Of a stretch of DNA of 64,000 nt, positions 11,801-25,531 are shown piece by piece. The position numbers and the translations under genes were made by a program. The notes beneath the pieces are model-generated. The model was not told the DNA's origin. It saw nothing but the letters and a program-made list of their open reading frames with translations, and made no database searches. The stretch comes from Marchantia polymorpha subsp. ruderalis (taxonomy: Eukaryota > Streptophyta > Marchantiopsida > Marchantiales > Marchantiaceae). Within the stretch, counting starts at the first letter, position 1. Every line of letters begins with the position of its first letter. Location: the NCBI GenBank assembly GCA_037833965.1, contig AP031356.1:9508501-9572500 (forward strand). The letters run 5' to 3'.

Positions 11801-13900
11801 ACCTGGCGCCATGGTGCCAAGTATCCTCAAAAGGCGAGGTGGAGACTCAGAGGCAAAGCTGAAGTTTCTATTACATATATAATATAAACATCCAACATCC
11901 GTTCCCCAACCACTTATGGAATATAGGTTTTTTTAATATATATAAAACTTGGGAAAGAAAGGCGAAGAGAGTCAAATTTGTTCAGTTTTTTGTTTGCTTG
12001 GAGACAAATTTCTTGTATTTTATGGAAGGGCAATTGGAGTCAAAGGTTCTCATATGTCAGGCGCAGGTTTTCACCTTTTCGACTATTGCGAAAAGGTGAA
12101 AAGAATTTCTGAATTTTTAAGGGAAATTTTTTGTCAGTTTTTTGCAAGCAGCAAGAAGCTTTTTAGAATTTATATGGTACAAGGAGACAGCTTACCTAGA
12201 TTTCCGTGACGGAAGAAAAAATATTCTCAGGTTTGAAGAGTAGGCATTCGAATCTACTTCAACTTTTTCTAAACTTTTTACAACCTGCCAGAAGTATTTT
12301 AAAATTCAGTGTGAAGATGGCAAAGCTTTGGCATGTGGGCTACTTGGCTCGAAGTCGATACTTCTCTAACTTGATGAATTTGAGTTAGGCTTGCTTCACG
12401 AAATGCACAGCTACAAATACGTTGGAATAATATTCTCTACTTTCTGCTATCCCAACTTGGCATTCTCCTTCGTCATCCTCAAAACTGTTTCAGACTCACA
12501 ATCCCTCACTTGTACCATCCGGTGCTTAGTCTTAATGAGTTACATGTATCTTTCTTCCGGTGAGCTCAAATCCCAAATGTCGTCGGTCCTAATCTCATCT
12601 AACTCACATACATTAAGTCCATTACGCACCTACCTCCGTTGCATTAGCTATACAAACATTGTAAAAATAATCTCCAACTTGGTACCTTTCGTCTTTAGTC
12701 TGGAGATCATTAGACCTCGGGCAAAATTGACCACATCACCATCCATCTTACTCTACTTTGACGATCTTGGCTCAGGTGAAGGTTCTCCCTGTCGAACTTG
12801 GTCTTGAGTTTGACTAATTGACATCAGACCCTCGTCTTTCGTCACGTCTAAGTTTTCAAATGACGTTGTCTAATATGACTAATGGTAAAAAGTCTGGACT
12901 TGGGGTTTCGATCTCCAATCTTTACTTGGAACACTAGATGCTCTCCAGCTTTCCAGTAAGATATTGCTTCTTGATGTGCCACCAAAGTATGTAACCTCCA
13001 TGTTAATAAGCATTGTGACACTATATCAAACTCATATGTATCTGATTTGATTATTTTTTCTCGAGATAACAATGAATATATAAACAATGAACAACATATA
13101 TAAAGTATTGGCCCTAGAAGATATATGTTAGTTCAAATAGAAATCTATGGTAACTTTGTAAGCGATGAGAAAGAAATCCATTGTATGTAGGAGATATCTC
13201 TGTCGAAGAATTCTGGGATCCATTCAGAAAGCTCTGACCTGCTTCCTTCTGAATCCATCCCGTTTAGCAAAAAATCAAGCACATGCACCTCGATCGATCG
13301 ATCGCTGCATCTTTGAAGCACCTGCGGGATCAGATCGAGACGGAATGCTGTGCATACAACCGTGGTTGACAATGTGTATCGATTTGTGCTGACCACAGCT
13401 TGGCAGAAACAGTGAGCCTTCACGAGATAAGGCAAAAGAGGAAATAGCTTGAAGCAAACTAAGTAATTGAACAGGAGTCCTAGGCTCCGAGATGAAAGTC
13501 CAGGGCAGCTGCAGTGGAGCATATGCAGATTTGTCATAATTTTCTTCCCGTGGCCGGTTATCTTCTCTCGATATTATTAGACCCACAGGTTGTGCGACCG
13601 ACTGCTGTTGAAGCTAGAATAAGTGCAAAGTTTAATGGTTCCATTTAATATGGCTGGACGTTAGAAGTTCTAGAAAGGCTTGTCAAACATCTGTATCGAT
13701 CCCATTTCGCGTGCGAGAGGAACAAAACCTCGCTGAAAGAGGGATCCTGCTATAGCTCGTTCCGCATACCCATGTGCGATGGATTCATATGAAGATAGAT
13801 CGTGAGATTGATTACGTGTCCCCATCTATCTTCATCAAATTTCTGCCCAAAATGCTCAGACTGAATGCGGTTGGCACTTTGGGCTGGAAATCTGGGCCTG
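8801..13900. other. Intergenic, no recognised gene
   Basis: This stretch has balanced base composition, unlike the AT-rich transposon DNA. It contains only short open frames that overlap on both strands and resemble no family I know. The longest are 10929-11192 plus (opening just after a TTGTCTTCAG that could be a splice acceptor), 11396-11830 minus, and 12403-12807 plus. The start of the stretch is presumably the 3' UTR of the CHMP7-like gene. Species-specific or non-coding transcripts cannot be excluded. Confidence 0.4.
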
Positions 13901-16880
13901 CATCAGAAGACGAACGGACACAAGAGTGCCCATCAACAAGGAGCATAGCAGAATGATTGACGTGTATAGACGACGGCTGCTAGAAGACTTTGTGTGTCTC
14001 CGTCTGTGAGGTGGAGAGTCAGTCTTCAGCTCGAGAAGTTTGGAGCTACTAATTGGGCACTTCAGGGGCCCATGGATCTTCTACAGAGGTGGAAGCCTCA
14101 TCATCATGAAGGCCACAATCCGTCCACATATGAAACGAGAAGCGTAATTGGGGTCGTAGGGGCAGTCATGTGGAACTTGCGGGATTTCCTCATCGACGCC
14201 TCCCCCGCTCAGCCTAGCACATGCACAGATTCGCCACTTCTTTTGCTGGTTGCTTGCACTCTGGGCGACTGAGGTGACCATCAGCAATCCATGCATCATT
14301 TCAGTTGCCCTGTTTCATTATCTATCACTCATAGATACTGAAATGAAACTACTGACATGCTGATAGACTATCAGCATGTCGCAAGGGGAGATCCGCTCTT
14401 TTATAACACAGAGATTGTATAACTCATTTTGCTTATCACGTGCTCGTGTTCAATAGCTGGGATTGTACACCATACGTCTGGGCTGCTTCATGTGGATCGT
14501 TGCACCTGACGTCAGCTTCATTAACTTCTTGTTTAATAAGCACATGCGTCTTCCAAGGAAAAATGGGGGGCACTCAAACCAGAACCTCTTGAATCGAGCT
14601 CACAGCTGAGTGCAACGAATCTCCGTATTTCAATGTTGTTATATCATTTCAGTGGACGAAAGGATGTGGAAAACATTGTGTATGTACTAAGGCTGCATGC
14701 TCACAACGTCGCGCCCTCATGCGATGGAGCGTGATTACCAAAGTAGGACGGGATTAGCATTCTACGGAACTTGTGGAAGATTTTACGGCCATGGGCAATT
14801 GTAAGTGTTACTTTTCGGGTTTGGAACAACAATACAAGTTCAAGCATACGTTTATGCTTCTCTCCCAGACTGGCTTGTGCATCATCCGACACTCATTCAT
14901 CCACTGCACTAATGATAAACCAGACTGAATCTTTTCTCTGTATTTTTACTGGGGCATGATCAGATGTGTGGGGCATCGGTGTTAGTTCTAGCCAAATAAA
15001 GTCTCAAGAAACCCCTCCTCCGATCTCATCGAGAAATGTCTACGGAATCTGCAACAAGAAGCCCAACCACATTTCTCAATGCTGTGACGGAACATAAACG
15101 GCAAGCAAAATTTTGTAATATTTGAGAGGAAATGCATTCTTTCTTTTAGCTGGTGAACAACATTTTGTACAACGCCCAAGCTTTTGTTCAGGCATACGAA
15201 CTGGAATGAAGCCGAATCAGAGAGCCCCGGCAGCAAAAATCAGAAATAAGATGTGAGAGAAAATGTTTTCCCAAGAACGGGAGGAGAGATCCAACGATGC
15301 TGATGATGAAATTAAGTTCCGACACGACTCTCGAAGAGCATTCCAGTGCGCCTGTGATATTCATGAGCAGACCATGTTTATGAGCAGACCATCGGTGGCT
15401 TCAACTCCTTTGAAGGAAGTGGGGTTCGATGAGTACTCACAAAGACTTGATTATCCATTACGCTTGTATAAAAAAACATTATTTGTAGATTTCGTTTCCA
15501 GGAAGGAGACCTAAAGTCTCATATTTTCACGACTTTCAAAAGTTGAAGAGCCGAATTGACTCTTGGAGTGTCGCAATATGAGATAACGAACAGAAAGTTT
15601 AATTCTCGATCATTTAGAACTGATTACAAAGATTATCACATTACTTGTTATCCTCAGATGATTTTGATAAGTTAATTTAACATTGTTGGATAAAATTATA
15701 ATCGAAATCTATTAATCTTTTTTACTTTAACTAATTTTGTGATATTGTTTGAGATTATTTATTTATTCTACTTCTTGAAAAAAATTTATTTAAAGATTTA
15801 CATTCTCTTATCTAACAAGAATAAAAGAAAATTGGATAAATGGTAATAGACCAAGCCCGGGGGACCCAAAGGGTCAAAAGGCTGAAAAACACGAGATATA
15901 ACATCCAATAATGTAGATTTCTTGAGAATACAAAGAAAGTTAAATATTACAGATTAGGATATATGGTAACTTGTAATATGATTGTCACTAGGAATGATTA
16001 TCTTTTAACATGCCTAAATAATGAAATAGTATGAGACATTTTTTTTACTCCAATACTTACAATGACAAATCTTAGTCCACTTCTAAAATTCAATTAAATG
16101 TCTGATAAAAGATTCATCATTCTAAATTTTACGATATGGCACAAAAAGATATTTAATAGAGATGTGATAGAATTTTTGAAGGGAAAAAATTGAAAAATAG
16201 GTCATGAGGTTTAAAAAACTATGAGAAAAAATAAATATCACCTAAAATATTTACAATGATATATTCAAATTGGATTGGTAGAACTTCAATTATGTATGTA
16301 TTGATTCAATTAACCTTGAAGATTTGAGACTAAGGATGATGATGGCAATGTATTGATTATATAAAGTCAAGAATCTTGTTCTTATAAAGAAACCAAAACT
16401 TCTAGCGTAAGTATTCTATGAGATGGGACTCAATTTCCAATTGATAACAAGATATGAAAACTAATGAAGTTTCAAAAGATTCAACCTTTGAATAATATTT
16501 TGTACAAGTACAAGTTTTAAGATAGTTCAACTAAGAGTAAACTACTTGATGGTACCCCTAAAGAAGATTGAAAATTCAATCTTCTGAAGGGACCCAGTGG
16601 GTTTCATTTTACCCTATGATCCCCATTCAACGGCCATGCAGCCCACCGTGAGCCATATTCCAATAAAGTGCTTATAAACCAATAATGTGAAGGGTGTTTG
16701 CCACTGTCGGGTCAGAGTGTTTTCAGGACTCGTTTGCAGCCATGTCTGAGAAAGCGACGGGCACCATGAGTCTGAAGTACTCCCGATGTGGTCTTGCCAT
16801 GACTTCATCTTCCTACCCGAAATAACCCCATATTATGGACTGCAGGGCTATGGATCTTATCAAGTAATTCACTCTTCAAA
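13901..16880. other. Intergenic: mixed, then AT-rich
   Basis: From 13901 to about 15530 the composition is balanced and the open frames are short and unrecognised. After 15550 the DNA becomes strongly AT-rich. A GC-richer island at about 16540-16810 contains an 11-bp inverted repeat (16562-16585, arm AGAAGATTGAA), which may be the end of a small transposon. I see no gene. Confidence 0.35.
14297..14380. repeat. Two adjacent hairpins, one a perfect 27-bp palindrome
   Basis: Bases 14354-14380 form an exact inverted repeat with 13-bp arms around a single central A (arm GACATGCTGATAG). Just upstream, CATTTCAG (14297-14304) pairs with CTGAAATG (14338-14345), and TATCTAT (about 14319-14325) with ATAGATA (14331-14337), giving a second stem with an asymmetric internal loop. 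No gene lies close enough to assign a role. Confidence 0.7.
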
Positions 16881-16899
16881 TAATGACAGAAAAATCTTT

Positions 16900-17900
16900 T
16901 AAAAACCAGATTGAAGAAGAAAAAGATGTGAAGTACAATAAAATTTATCATTTACAACAAAATATGATAGTTATGTGCATTTGTTGTGATCTAGTTATGA
17001 ATTAATAGAATGTAGTTACATCATTTAATATTTCTTTGGACGAAATATATTTCATGATCTAATCAAGTGGCTTTGATAAAAAATCAAGTAAATTAATTTT
17101 GTAGATTTTTTAAATCATTATAGGGATTGAAATAAACTTTCAAAAACTACATAGTCTTGTTTGATGAATTTTTAAAAGAAAAATGATATTCATGGAGTGT
17201 GATTTGATTAAAACTTAATTCATATATTGTAAACTTATATTAGTGTTACTCTAATTAATATTAAGAAACTAGTATGAAGCTATGTAAGAAATTTGATTAT
17301 AGATCTCAAATGACACAAGTTTAGATGTAGATTTTGTTTTTCATGAGATTTATATAGCCTCCGTTGAGATAAATCAAATTTTTTTTAATAACTCTCCTGC
17401 ATTGTTACACATGTATGAAGTCTAATTTCTTCTCAAAATTAAAGTGCTATAAATCTAAAAAATTAGGTCATAAATTTCATCATTTGAAATTAAAAAACCT
17501 GCAAATTATCACAAGGTGTTCCCAGAATAAAAACCTCATAAAAAGAGTGTTAATGTAAAATTTATATCATGAAGAACAACTTAAATTATCATTGAATGAT
17601 AATTTAAGTGGTAATGAAATTTTAGATTCTATGCAAAACTCATACATTATTCGATAAATTTGATAAACTCAATGTTGAATCATCTCTTTCTTAAGAGATG
17701 ATTCATGTCTAAATTTCCTTGAAGCTTTGAAGTCTAAATTTCGTTTTGAGATGAATCATTTGCATCAAAAAATATTCCTCCTCGTCATTGGGTTGTTATA
17801 TTTAGGAGACTAGCTAATAAATTCCATGTATGTCATGAGATTAGATGTTTAGAGAATGAATATTTCAACTGATCTAAGTTATAAGTGATGTAAGATGTGT
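16900..17900 (+). mobile_element. Possible highly decayed Ty1/copia integrase
   Basis: Reading plus through many stops, the stretch around 17090-17210 gives GIEINFQKLHS followed by FKRKMIFMECD. This resembles the copia integrase core pattern of GI-x-x-x-x-T-x-x-YTPQQNG followed by ERKNRTIMEM. A later KTS-x-KEC could echo the KSKKCIF region. The match depends on tolerating stops, so this is a weak inference. The surrounding AT-rich DNA gives no LTRs I can define. Confidence 0.3.
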
Positions 17901-19579
17901 CTTACGAAATATAATCTATCTTAATGTCTACATTAAATAGCCTACAAACAAGATTAACATTTTCTTTATTTGTTGTTTATTTAAGTATATTGTATATGTT
18001 AAAATTTTGATTTATATCATAATTTGGAATTTTTTTTCTTTTGGACAAATGTGAAATTTTTTATTCATGTAATCAAATTGATCTATTATAGTTAGTTTAT
18101 CTCTTCAAATTTTATTGAACTTTTTAGTTATTGCCATTGATATCACTGTATTCAACTTAGTAAATAATATTCCCTTTGCCAACTTTATCCTTATTCTTAA
18201 TATATATATATATATATAAAGAAGATCTTAGTTTTTTTCTTGTAAATTGTCATTCAATAATATGTGATTTACAGTCACATGACATAAAAAACATAACATT
18301 TCTTACAACACAAAGAAGAGTTATACAATTACTTCATACTTCAAATATGCATTACACTGAATTGTGTGTGTGGAATTGTCATCAGAGTTTTATTGAAGCA
18401 TTCATTTCAAAGTACTAATATAAAATTAACAACGAATGTTGTTTACGTGTTGAGGTACAATAGTTAATGAGAAAGTAAAAGATACTAGATTTTCCCATAG
18501 ATAACACATAAGTTACTTCAGGTATATACATTAAGTTGTATTCAACCACCAATAACTACCGGCAGTTTATGTCTCAAGTTAGGGCGTAAAGCTCAAGTTT
18601 GAGCCTTTACCTCCTGGGTATATTCCAAATTTAATTGCAAAAGTACATATATCAAGAGACATCAAGCTAGTGATCATTGTGTCGCAGTGTCGGATTGCTA
18701 ATTTATTAGCTCTCTGGTTAAATTTCGAATTTCCTCTCAATTGAGAGTCGGGAATGCTTTCTAGAGGTTTTTCATCTAGACATTACCTAGTTGAGGGTAA
18801 CACTAGTAGTAGCAAGCTACACCAGAAGAGGGCATGAGCGATAAATCTTGTATACATCCCATTCAATTGCTGCGACATAATGTCGAAACATTGAGACAAA
18901 ATTAAGTGTTAGTTCTAACATGTGATACACAGTAGATTGATGGCCATATATATGATTAATGCGGAAAGCATAATGAAAAACGATAAATATAGGTGACAAT
19001 CAATCCAGCAACAAATAGATCACCGATCCTATTGCTATCAAGTTCCAGGTATACACAAGCATCTGGATGAGTTCATCATTAATGTGAAGAGTTTCTTCAA
19101 AGTACTGAGCATGAGGAAATAACAAAAACAAGTTGAAAAGTTACCCTCTCCGACTTTACAGTTTTCAAGTAATGAATTTCTCACTTAAAATTCAATGGCA
19201 TTTCGAGACTGTCATGGTCTCTGTTAGACCGGTACTAATTTACACAGTACGCCAACCGGTTTGCCACAGGCCTTCAGCAAGACCCTTGCCGAGACAAGAA
19301 TTTCCTGATATACATAAGGGACTAGACTTGTAATTCTTGAGACACAACAGGATTAACTGTTGATTGCCCCTCCCTGAACTCTTCGTCCTAGTCTGTTCTT
19401 TGCAGTATCCAGGATGATCCAGTCCACCTATGTTCAATGCACCCAAGCTACAGTAGAAGTAGCAGTAAAGTTTGACAGACTCATAGGTCTCAACTGCAAG
19501 ATCTGGAATGCAAGGCCTCCATCGAATACACCGACTGAGTCCACCTTCACAATCTAAGTACATTGGAGAGACAACCATA
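17901..19579. other. Intergenic; AT microsatellite; 3' side of P5CDH
   Basis: There is no recognised gene. An (AT)n microsatellite lies at about 18198-18219. A short perfect palindrome, CTCTCAATTGAGAG, lies at about 18735-18748. The last few hundred bases before 19580 should contain the 3' UTR of the minus-strand P5CDH gene; composition becomes balanced from about 19130. Confidence 0.4.
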
Positions 19580-22500
19580 TCAGGTACATGGAGGTGTCTT
19601 CCATCCACTACCTACAGGGCCTACGTCTTGGATGATCTCTCTATGGGCTGACCAAACCAGCTTAATGGCCTCCGGTGTACCAATACCTGCTCCTCGTGGA
19701 TCGCCACATGGACCAAACCTAGAGCACAGTTACGAACATTGTTCTAAGCCTGACTGATGCAATTCGAATGATTGTAAAAAGCAGTTGGTTGTAACGTAAA
19801 TTTGTCTAGGAATGAAAAAAAGGATCTAGCCTACAAAGAATAACAACCTCCCTCAATGCTCCCAACTTTTGTGGGGGCAAACAACTGTCAATTGGAGGAT
19901 ATTCGTGTAATGTAGGAAAATATCAATATGCACTATAGTAACTCGTTACAGAAATATGTAAATACCAGTGGTTTTGTGGAGCCCCAGTTGTTCGTGCCCG
20001 GATACCTGCGTACGTCGTTCCGTTCACTGTATTTCCTAAGACTTCCTGTGAGATTGCCCGCACTCGTTCGTCATTGATCAATAACGATTAAGTTACAACA
20101 TAACATAGAAGATGTTCACTAAGAGTCTTGTAAAGATACTCCGAGTGAAACTTCGTGCATTTGGTGTCATGGCTTCATGTTATTATCAAGGAAAAGCATT
20201 AGAATGACCACAACTATGAACGGGTCAAGATTCAGCAGATGCAATCGTACTACGAAACCAGAGAGCATTGTACCTGAAGGAAGTGGACATCGTTGGAAAC
20301 CACTGCTGCTGTCAAATGGGCATGCATCTTCTCACATGCCTCCAAAACAAGATGCAACTCAGCAGTCTTGTACTCCGTTATTACCTGCCTTGATTTGTAA
20401 ACACGTCGTTTCAATGCAATCCCATTAGGAGCAGCTTTGAGAAAAATTGAACTACACTCTCAGACTCAGCAACCGTGGCAAGCAATCTGTTGCACAAACA
20501 TGGGGAAAACATCTTCTCCGCTATAAACCTGAACATTCTCTTCTCAGAACATTCAGGCGTCTCTCTTGCCCTCATGATGATACTCTTCGTTAATCAAGCA
20601 CTGCATACAAATACACAATAAGTGATCCCAGCCGTTCAAGCTTAAGTATTTTCAAAGAACGTAATATCCACACATCGCAAAGGAAGAAAAGACTTTGCAC
20701 ACCTGAAATGGGCCGAAAATTTCCGTAGTTACAAGATCAAAATTTTTAGCCTTGAGAATTTCTTTGAGAGGAACATAGACAGCAGTGGGTTCCACGGCTC
20801 CATATATTTCAGGGATAGTGTGGTTCGACAAAGGCTTCCCCCCAAACGCTATCTTTGATCCAGGAATTTTCAAAAGGCTTTCTATGTGATCCAAAATGCG
20901 CTTCGTCGTAACCTGCGATTGTTTTCAGATGACCAGGTATTTCCATATTAGAACTGAATATATATACCTCTAAAATTTCACAGAGTGGTCCAGACACGAG
21001 ACCATGAGCCCAAGACTCCTTATATACACGGTGATACGATGTGACCTGAGCTGATTCATTGTGTGTTTCAACTGCTCTCTTGGGTATCGTTCCCGCTTAC
21101 TATACGCTTAGAAATTAGAGGAATTCAAAAAGGCTGCACTATGCTTGAAAAGACTTGCCGTAAGAACCGGGCCGACGGTCAAGTCTTCGAGTTTCCTTCT
21201 TTTAGCCAAAGTCTTCAACTTGTCAACAACTCCTGCTTTTGTCCAGTTCTGCGATAGATAAGCCGGAAAAGAAACCATAGAATATGAGATACAAAAATTG
21301 TAGGCACATGATAGCTTTCTGTAAGCACTTATCCGATAAAATTCACTCAAAACCTATGCGAGAAGGATTTCTGCTTTGTCCTCATCCACCCATTTCAAGA
21401 AGGTTCATGTCTCTACTGAAAGAAGGAAAATTGGATGGCTCAATATCAGTTCCTACTATATTTACCTCATGCATGAACAAAATCGACTGAGCAGAGCACT
21501 TTTGTCCACTACACGCATACGCATCTTGATCACAAACCCAGGATACATAATCCACCTATGACAATTATCAAAAGAAAACAATTGGTCCATTAAACATCAT
21601 TACTTCATGACTGTATTTTCCGGGAAAAAACTCTGAACTTGGAACGAGGTCGATACTAAACACGTTGAAGGCAATATCAAACTTCTGAAATATTCATCAA
21701 GCTGTAAGAAAAGAAGATAACTTTATCGAGAGAAAGCAAGCCGAAGTGGTTATCACGTCATAAAAAGCTTGAGAACGACGCAGGTCAACCATATTTTGCA
21801 TATAGATAATTTAAGCAGTTTAAGAAGCTACTTGACAGAAATCACTCGAGAGTTTAGGAGGATACCTTGTAAGCCAAATAAGACAGAGGATAACATAAGA
21901 CAGGGCAAGTGTGATAAAGTGACCAACCTGCTGAACATCAGGACCCAAAATTTTCCAGTCAAATCCAGCGTCTTCGAGCTTGATTCGCCCTTTCAAATCC
22001 CCCGCCAACTTCTCTGCTACTCTTGAGCTTCCAGTAAACAATGTCATTTTTGGTTCTGCCTAGTAAAAGTTGAAGTAACACGAATGAGTCAACATATGTA
22101 TAGTTCACAATTTCAGGTCACCCATTTGTCTTCATAAGGCAACATCAATACTAGAAAGAGGCTATTAATCGCATTATAGTCTAAGTAATCCAGCATTTGG
22201 AACAACGTAAACGAGTAAGTGTGCACTGACGACTAAATCATACTACTTATCCAGCATTAGTCATGCAACTCTTTGAAAGCAGCAAAATCTAAGCAAGCCA
22301 TTCACGGTACCAATTACACGTAGTGAGTTGTTTACAAAACTTGCTAAGAAAGGCAGTTTAGTACATAACAAGCTTTAACATCCACAAAGAGAGTCATTTG
22401 CTCAAAAAGCGAAGTAGGCCATTTTATGTGGCGTCAGAAAGGTAGGAAGGCAGGCCTGCAAACAAAATCCCAGCGTTGGAGCTTGAGTAATAACTGTAGT

Positions 22501-25500
22501 CGTTGTTCACATATTCTTGGGCGGAATCAAAACAATAGCTGCAATTAACCATTGATTGCGGAAATAACAGTGCTTTTGTTCCATAGTGGAGACCACACAA
22601 TTGGAGCACACCTCTTTGATTTGACAGATATGGTAATTTTATGTCGTTTCGTAGATTCACAGAGAGTTAAACACTTCAGTTGAAGAAGCTGATGATGGAT
22701 GGGAACATTGTTGGCTAGTTAGTATACAGAATTTCACTGATAAGCGAAACGTTTCTCACCTCGACCAAAACGTGGTTCATTACTGGCCCATCGGAGTTGA
22801 GAAAGTCCACATCTTCCAGGGGCATGCCACAGTCATGAAGCAGTCTCAACATCTGCTCCATTACAATGCTAACCTGACAATCACACAAAAGATAAACTGT
22901 ATCGCTTAGTTACAAAGACGATCTTAGTGTGACACGTTCTCCGCACCCACTTACTCAAAAACGTCAAACATGCGAAATGTAAACAGCTCATTTTTCAATA
23001 ATGAATCGGTCAGAACCTTGCTATCCACTTTCAGCAGTGGTTTGTTGCCCATATAAAGGGCTCCCATAAGTTGCAAAGCAGGAATTTCCAGGGGGAAGTT
23101 GAATGGGGTGATTATGGTAACCTGGACTTTGCATAGAGACAGTATGTGATTAGAACTCTTCAAAGTCAAACTCGTTCACACAACACGAAAATTTGAATAA
23201 TTTTCCTCTCATCTTCAAAAGTATGTTGATATGTCTAAAGTTGATGTTAGGATACTAAAAGAAAACCTTACGAATTCACAAACATAATGTTTGAAACATA
23301 TCAAGCAAACTAGGGTAGCAAGACTACTTACAGGGCCGTAAGGCCAACGAAGCCCAATGCTTTGCTGACCTAAGTGATTACCAGGGACAGTGAAAGAACG
23401 AGCCAAAAAGCGGACCTGCGCAGCGTCATCCAATTTCTCGTGAGCTGTTCGGCTACAAGGGTGCAACTTTAAACTAAAGCTTTAGTTTTGATGGATGATC
23501 TGGTGCATCACATTCTTCTTGATACATCGTATTGACCATTATATTTATACCGGTCAGATAATTGTCAGATGCGAAAGAAGCATTACCTGGTCTCCTGAGA
23601 AGTTTTCAAAAAACTTTTGAGTCACCATCACCTCCCCTTCGGCTTGAGCATAACTCTTCGGCGACACTCGCTGGATAAGCCTTGCAAAATAATCTGCAAG
23701 CTAATTACAAGCGATGAAGTCTCTGTAAGTTCAAAAGCAAATTTGTTTCTGAGGGCTGGGGCATCAGTGGGTCTACGACCGGCAAGTATCGCCCCGTGAT
23801 AACACATTTACTGTACATGGCTAGCAGTGGTGCCTTGATGCTCACAATGTTCCAGGAAAGTTCCTGGCCTACGCAAGCTGTATCAAATTAGTCCATACCT
23901 CATGCAACTACAATAAGCATTCAGAATGTTCTAATTACATACCCAACTCCTCCGTGCTAGCAGTGCTTTTGTACTCTTCGTTCTGTACATGATGTTGCAT
24001 AACTTCGGCTTGCTTTAAATTGCTAAATTGCTTTACATCCATTCATGTTACGCAAAGCTTACATTTCTATTATATCTGGCTTCCGATTTCCTTGTGATAT
24101 GTCCATTACCCATGCTCTACTCTTTTTTTAACGAAAGGAATGTAGCAGATGTCTTTTCCAGCTACAAAGCCCGTCTAACATCTTCCGAGGCTAATCTCTG
24201 TTTTAAATTGGTGATCCGAATTTCGACCTTTCGTAATGGCATACAAATTAAGCGCTTCTAAGCCATATGTATTTCAACAAGCACTACTATTGTTCCTTGT
24301 CTTTCAGTGACATTTACCTTCGGGTGTCTCAAAGCATTAGCAACCTTGGCAGACACATCCCCGTACAATAAGTACCTGCAAATAGCAACAATATCCAACT
24401 TTCATGCGCGAAAATCAAAAGAAATGTGGTTATATCATGTGAGAGGAATGTGTCTTGTTGCGGTACTGCAAGTACACGTTTGAAGTCAGATCCAAATTGG
24501 ACAACCAAATATCCTACATCTATGATGAGGGGCCTCGAAGACTTGAAGCCACACCTTTCCAGATTTTTTAGCGGATTGTGAAGACCCGATTTGGGGCATG
24601 ACTGCAAACTCGCAATAAAAGGCTGCAATGAAGAGAGGAGACTTTAGGACATTGCCGAAAACGTACAGAGTACAATAGAAAGCTCAATACACTCTCCAAC
24701 CAAATACGCATTTCCGAGAGCAAGAGCCGAGATGCTTACTATCATTTATAGTTGCCTCTTGGACCTCAAGAACGTAAAGATGATATTAAGAAGAGGTTTT
24801 AATATGTCAGACTCCTATAAATCATCTCAAACATGATTTCTAAGCAACGAAAGCTTTTCAAACGAGAGTGACTGGGCGTACTTATAGCTTCTGATGGAAA
24901 ACAGTCTACTTTATGTATGTAAAGGTATGTAAGTCAAATCTCAAACTTATCCCTGGAAGTCGATGAGCTTACATACCTGCACTTCCGACTGCGAGGTGTT
25001 TGGCACTTTGATGAAATTCTGACCATTAAGTGGATCCACAAGTGTATCGAATTTGGACGACCCACTCCACTTGCCTCCAACTGTTACATAGAGTTATGCA
25101 TAACTGACTTCAATCTTTTTGTAAGGTGTTTCATTCGAACTATAAGAATACAGACTGTTCCCTATCCAAACAGACAAATTAGAACATAATCCAACGCACG
25201 AATTTAACACTTGAACAAAACCTCCAGAGAGCTGGAGCGTTTGCGGAGCAAGACATACTATGACATGATAGAGTCAGTTGGATCGAGCAACTCACCGAGA
25301 TTCTTCACATCAGCTGGATGTTGACCCGAGATTTCGTTTGGATGAACGGAAGCAAAAGCGAGGGATGCATAATTCCTGAGATTTGAAATTACACAAAGCA
25401 CGATCGTTGGAAATTCTGACAGGAAAAAAAAAAGCGCTTTGCAGCTCCAAGCAGTATAAAATCCTCGCCCACCTGCTGCTTAGACGTCGGGAAGTGCGGC

Positions 25501-25531
25501 AAAGTAACGTGGAGAGCCCACGGATTTGCAT
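19580..25531 (-). CDS. ALDH12A1: Delta-1-pyrroline-5-carboxylate dehydrogenase, mitochondrial (ALDH12)
   Basis: Sixteen exons read downward: 25531-25473, 25375-25296, 25080-24977, 24622-24555, 24375-24318, 23700-23587, 23415-23332, 23121-23017, 22873-22760, 22059-21928, 21555-21466, 21248-21159, 20912-20703, 20384-20274, 20045-19966, 19718-19580. They sum to 1638 nt with every phase closing: 545 residues, against about 556 in Arabidopsis. The enzyme oxidises P5C (from proline) to glutamate with NAD in the mitochondrial matrix. The first about 20 residues are rich in Arg, Ser and Leu with no acidic residue, a good presequence. Visible family motifs are PFNFPLE (about 195), FTGSS (270-274, nucleotide binding), LEDAGFDWK with the likely general-base Glu291, ACSGQKCSAQS with catalytic Cys326, and EIFGPFQ (about 430-436). 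The gene looks intact. The intron after exon 12 starts GC rather than GT. An in-frame TTG lies upstream, but the ATG at 25531 is the plausible start. Confidence 0.95.
20913..21158 (-). other. GC-AG intron in P5CDH
   Basis: Read on the minus strand, exon 12 ends CTTACG and the intron begins GCAAGTC and ends ATCGCAG. Using GC as donor keeps the frame and joins GPVLT to VTTKR as in the family. No nearby GT does this. The rest of the donor (AAGT) is perfect consensus, as expected for GC donors. Confidence 0.85.

Noticed and set aside
11396..11830. 144-codon minus-strand frame
   Set aside because: It overlaps two plus-strand frames of similar quality, shows no motif, and its C-terminus is low complexity. 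It was left as intergenic.
12403..12807. 135-codon plus-strand frame
   Set aside because: Composition is rich in Ser, Ile, Leu and Cys without any motif. The opposite strand reads more like decayed coding sequence.
13285..13305. GATCGATCGATCG run
   Set aside because: It is a short simple repeat with no array structure or gene context.
18176..18418. 80-codon plus frame starting over an AT repeat
   Set aside because: Its IYIYIYK start is the (AT)n microsatellite, and the rest resembles nothing.
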